Source: Bacteroidaceae bacterium (lineage in GTDB: Bacteria; Bacteroidota; Bacteroidia; Bacteroidales; Bacteroidaceae). Taken from it: DNA of 61,871 nt. Position numbers and translations under genes: made by a program. Every line of letters starts with the position of its first letter. The stretch's first letter is position 1. The notes under the pieces are model-generated. The model did not search any database. It saw only the letters and a list, made by a program, of their open reading frames with translations, and had not been told where the DNA came from. The stretch covers positions 1 to 61,871 of the forward strand of contig JAKSJE010000003.1 of NCBI GenBank assembly GCA_024398405.1. The letters are read 5' to 3'. Below are positions 59,936 through 61,871 of the stretch, piece by piece.

Positions 59936-61169
59936 TGTCTTGATAGGTCTTCAGTGGGGAGACGAAGAAAAAGGTTTGCTCGTTGACTACCTTGCTTCGC
60001 ACTATGACGTGATAGCACGCTTCAATGGTGGGCCGAACTGCTCTCGTACCATTCCACATGGGGTGGGTCACAGTGATAAACTGTTCATCCTCGGCAATGG
60101 CGTGTGCATCGCTCCTGACCGTTTCATGGATGAGGTCAAGCAACTTGAGGCTGCTGGCGTACATCTGCGTGAGCGTCTGCTCATCTCTAATAAGGCACAT
60201 CTGGTACTCCATTCTCATCGTCTTCTTGATGCTGCCATAGAGTCTGTGCGCGCTGAGAACAAAATCGGGACATCTGGACAGGGTGTCGGACCTTCAATGT
60301 CTGACAAGGTCAACCGCATTGGCTTACAGGTCGGCGACATACAGAATAACTTCGCTGAGAGATACGCTACCTCTAAGGCTCATCACGAGACAACCATGCG
60401 TACGATGCACTACTACTCTCCTTACGATATCAAGGAAGTTGAGTCGAAATGGCTCGAAGGGATTGAGTGCATGAAGCGTTTTAGGTTCATCGACTCAGAA
60501 CGTCACATTAACAAATTGCTCACCGGTGGAAGTAGGATCCTCTGCGAAGGCGGCCGCGGAACCATGCTCGACATTGACTTCGGCTCCTATCCCTTTGTCA
60601 CGAGTGACCATGCCGTCAGTGCGTCCGCCTGCATCGGACTGGGCATTCCTCCAACTGTCATAGGCGATGTATATGGAGTGATGAAGATATACAGCACACG
60701 AGTGGGTTTCGGCCCGATGCCTACCGAACTCTTTGATGCCAATGCCAAGAAGATGCGTGAGAAGGTGGCTGGCAGGTCTGCTGCCGCTCAGCACCAACTA
60801 CGTTGCGGGTGGATTGACCTCGTGGCTCTGAAATATGCCATCATGCTGAACGGAGTGACCAAACTGGTACTGACCGGCTGTAATTCACTCAGCGACTTCG
60901 ACACAGTCAAGGCATGTGTGGCTTATAAGAAAGGCACAGACTTCATAGACTATTATCCTTTTGGCATAGTCTGCGACGAGATAGAGCCGATTTACGTGGA
61001 GATGCAGGGCTGGAAAAGCAATATCAGTGAGATACGTTCCGAGTCTCAGTTGCCAGAGGCGTTCATGGATTTTGTACGGTTCATTGAGAAAGAACTCGGA
61101 ATGCCTGTATCCTATCTCTCATTAGCATCGGATACCGAACATATAATAGAGCGCCAGTTCAAGAAGTGA
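59922..61169 (+). CDS. Adenylosuccinate synthetase-like protein with degraded active site
   Basis: A 415-residue protein clearly of the PurA fold (QWGDEEKGLLVDYL, GTMLDIDFGSYPFVTS, RCGWIDLVALKYAIM, FDTVKACVAYK). Yet nearly every key residue differs from the enzyme (E. coli numbers). The P-loop GDEGKG is GDEEKG (Asp13 and Lys16 kept). NAGHT is NCSRT, so catalytic His41 is Arg, and about 12 residues after it are missing. The 131 position in GTTGR/K is Gln, Gln224 is Arg, and Thr239 is Ala. The substrate loop ATTGR is AAAQH, and the guanine motif TKxD is TGCN. Scaffold residues are conserved and the frame is intact, which suggests selection for another role. It lies behind fur in an overlapping operon. 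Confidence 0.85.
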   Translation: MTKADVLIGLQWGDEEKGLLVDYLASHYDVIARFNGGPNCSRTIPHGVGHSDKLFILGNGVCIAPDRFMDEVKQLEAAGVHLRERLLISNKAHLVLHSHRLLDAAIESVRAENKIGTSGQGVGPSMSDKVNRIGLQVGDIQNNFAERYATSKAHHETTMRTMHYYSPYDIKEVESKWLEGIECMKRFRFIDSERHINKLLTGGSRILCEGGRGTMLDIDFGSYPFVTSDHAVSASACIGLGIPPTVIGDVYGVMKIYSTRVGFGPMPTELFDANAKKMREKVAGRSAAAQHQLRCGWIDLVALKYAIMLNGVTKLVLTGCNSLSDFDTVKACVAYKKGTDFIDYYPFGIVCDEIEPIYVEMQGWKSNISEIRSESQLPEAFMDFVRFIEKELGMPVSYLSLASDTEHIIERQFKK

Positions 61170-61171
61170 CA

Positions 61172-61462
61172 ATGTATGTATCTTCGGAATGCTGCGGAAT
61201 GCACACTTTCTGTGAGAAGACCGGCCAGTTCAACGGACCCACAGCGGAAAACTATTTTGAGGATGAAGAACTCGACCGTTTCAAAGGCCGCAGCTCAGAT
61301 TCATATAGCGATGAGGAGATTGCGGAGTTTCGTGAGGTCCTCTACACTATGCGACTTGACGAAGTCTCTGACTGGCTCTCCTCACTTCTCATCCGCGAAG
61401 TCAATCTCCCTGATTCCCTGAAAGACGAAGCCATTATTCTGCTTGAAGAGCAGTCACAGTAA
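61172..61462 (+). CDS. Small conserved protein with N-terminal CCGxHxxC motif
   Basis: A 96-residue acidic protein beginning MYVSSECCGMHTFCEKT, followed by ENYFEDEELDRFKGRSSD, YSDEEIAEFREVLYTM and a C-terminal LPDSLKDEAIILLEE. The three N-terminal cysteines and a His could bind a metal or cluster. I recall similar short proteins in other Bacteroidales, sometimes labelled phospholipase without evidence. The ATG at 61172 lies 2 bp after the PurA-like stop; a GTG at 61166 overlaps that stop. Last gene of the operon. Confidence 0.75.
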   Translation: MYVSSECCGMHTFCEKTGQFNGPTAENYFEDEELDRFKGRSSDSYSDEEIAEFREVLYTMRLDEVSDWLSSLLIREVNLPDSLKDEAIILLEEQSQ

Positions 61463-61871
61463 TCGACTCCACTTTCCCGTCACTTCGTTTCACTCCAGAC
61501 TCCGGGAATTCTTTCGGCATCTTGCTGTTTGTCAGTCATGATGCCCGCATCGTTCCTTCATTTGCGTGGAATTGATAGAACACCCCTTTATAGAACCCAC
61601 CTAAATTCATTATTTCGTTTGCCCCCAAGGATGCATTCCATCGTTGAAACTGCCATGAAGAATGGAAACTCCAAATACAATGCTATCCTTGCTGTCGTAG
61701 AACAGCAATGTGGTTGACTGCCTCTGTAAGGGGCGCTGAGTGGTTACTTTTGCACGGTCAAACTGGCAAATAATGTGAAATCTACCATGAAAAAGAAACT
61801 TTTCAGGCATAAATGGATGATATTACAAATAAAAGAACTACCTTTGCAACTGATAACATATTATCATTAGA
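61463..61871. other. Right-edge intergenic region
   Basis: No supported gene. It holds a partial copy of the palindromic repeat (61516-61601) and two possible -7 boxes, TACTTTTG at 61745-61752 and TACCTTTG at 61839-61846, neither with a clear -33. A gene to the right of the window is probably transcribed from one of them. Confidence 0.6.
61516..61601 (-). repeat. Partial copy of the palindromic element at 15604-15794
   Basis: The 36-nt core 61516-61551 (starting GGCATCTTGCTGTTTGTC) matches, in reverse orientation, 15678-15717, which differs by a 4-nt duplication. ATAGAACCCACC at 61590-61601 equals the terminal inverted repeat of the first copy. The opposite end is not recognisable here. An imperfect second end-like sequence, GATAGAACACCCC, lies at 61574-61586. 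Confidence 0.75.

Noticed and set aside
59922..61169. PurZ, the phage 2-aminoadenylosuccinate synthetase of Z-genomes
   Set aside because: PurZ, as I recall, keeps the catalytic His of NAGHT and changes the P-loop Asp. This protein shows the opposite pattern (Asp kept, His lost), and no phage genes are nearby.
61529..61717. 62-residue + strand frame at the right edge
   Set aside because: It starts inside the repeat core and crosses the repeat end; no motif or suitable promoter supports it.

Overview
The window looks like chromosome from a Bacteroidales bacterium, most likely Prevotellaceae or a close relative. The evidence is: Bacteroidetes-type promoters (TTTG, 19-20 nt, TAnnTTTG) in front of many genes; a fused murF-alr gene; a GSCFA protein; a three-subunit b-type fumarate reductase; a streptopain-like C10 protease; lipoproteins with short Cys lipoboxes; and C-terminal tails like those of type IX-secreted proteins. 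Base composition is uneven: 10.3-14.6 kb is AT-richer and 24-39 kb is clearly GC-richer. No phage, transposase, rRNA or CRISPR array was found.

Layout. 0.3-7.6 kb is housekeeping on the + strand: polA (proofreading domain gutted), pta-ackA, ychF-lgt, tRNA-Glu and rpsT, closed by a double stem-loop. 7.7-10.2 kb (-) holds nagB and an acyl-CoA synthetase. 10.4-14.6 kb (+) holds an isolated Wza/Wzc polysaccharide export pair and a surface lipoprotein. 14.6-22.5 kb (-) is one long overlapping operon: GT2 glycosyltransferase, dihydroorotase, PlsC, (p)ppGpp synthetase, HD alarmone hydrolase, SpoIIE-type phosphatase with a Cache sensor, anti-sigma kinase, then a 191-bp palindromic element, a STAS antagonist and an MTA/SAH nucleosidase.

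22.7-35.5 kb (-) is a polysaccharide-degradation cluster of six secreted proteins (two GH43, two right-handed beta-helix hydrolases, one of them fused to an alginate-lyase-like domain, a second alginate-lyase-like protein and one unknown), without SusC/SusD in view. 35.6-36.2 kb is non-coding with three sets of 22-23 bp tandem repeats. 36.5-43.4 kb (+) holds GSCFA, murF-alr and frdCAB. 43.6-47.0 kb (-) holds a C10 protease, an orphan ABC ATPase and a Na+/Ca2+ exchanger. Its promoter forms a perfect palindrome with the divergent promoter of a GH51 arabinofuranosidase plus nucleotidase operon (47.1-50.5 kb). 50.5-56.7 kb (-) holds a small membrane protein, cysS, ispG (missing the usual Bacteroidetes insert domain), a PAP2-like protein, rpoN, a zinc protease and thioredoxin. 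56.8-61.5 kb (+) is an overlapping operon of an M49 peptidase, a HEAT-like protein, Fur, a PurA-like protein and a small Cys-motif protein.

The strongest leads are: (1) the PurA-like protein, intact in length but with nearly all catalytic and substrate-binding residues replaced; (2) the operon linking a split alarmone synthetase/hydrolase pair to a complete phosphatase/kinase/STAS partner switch; (3) a nested palindromic repeat inside that operon whose core and one end recur at the right edge of the window; and (4) in-frame domain losses in PolA and IspG.
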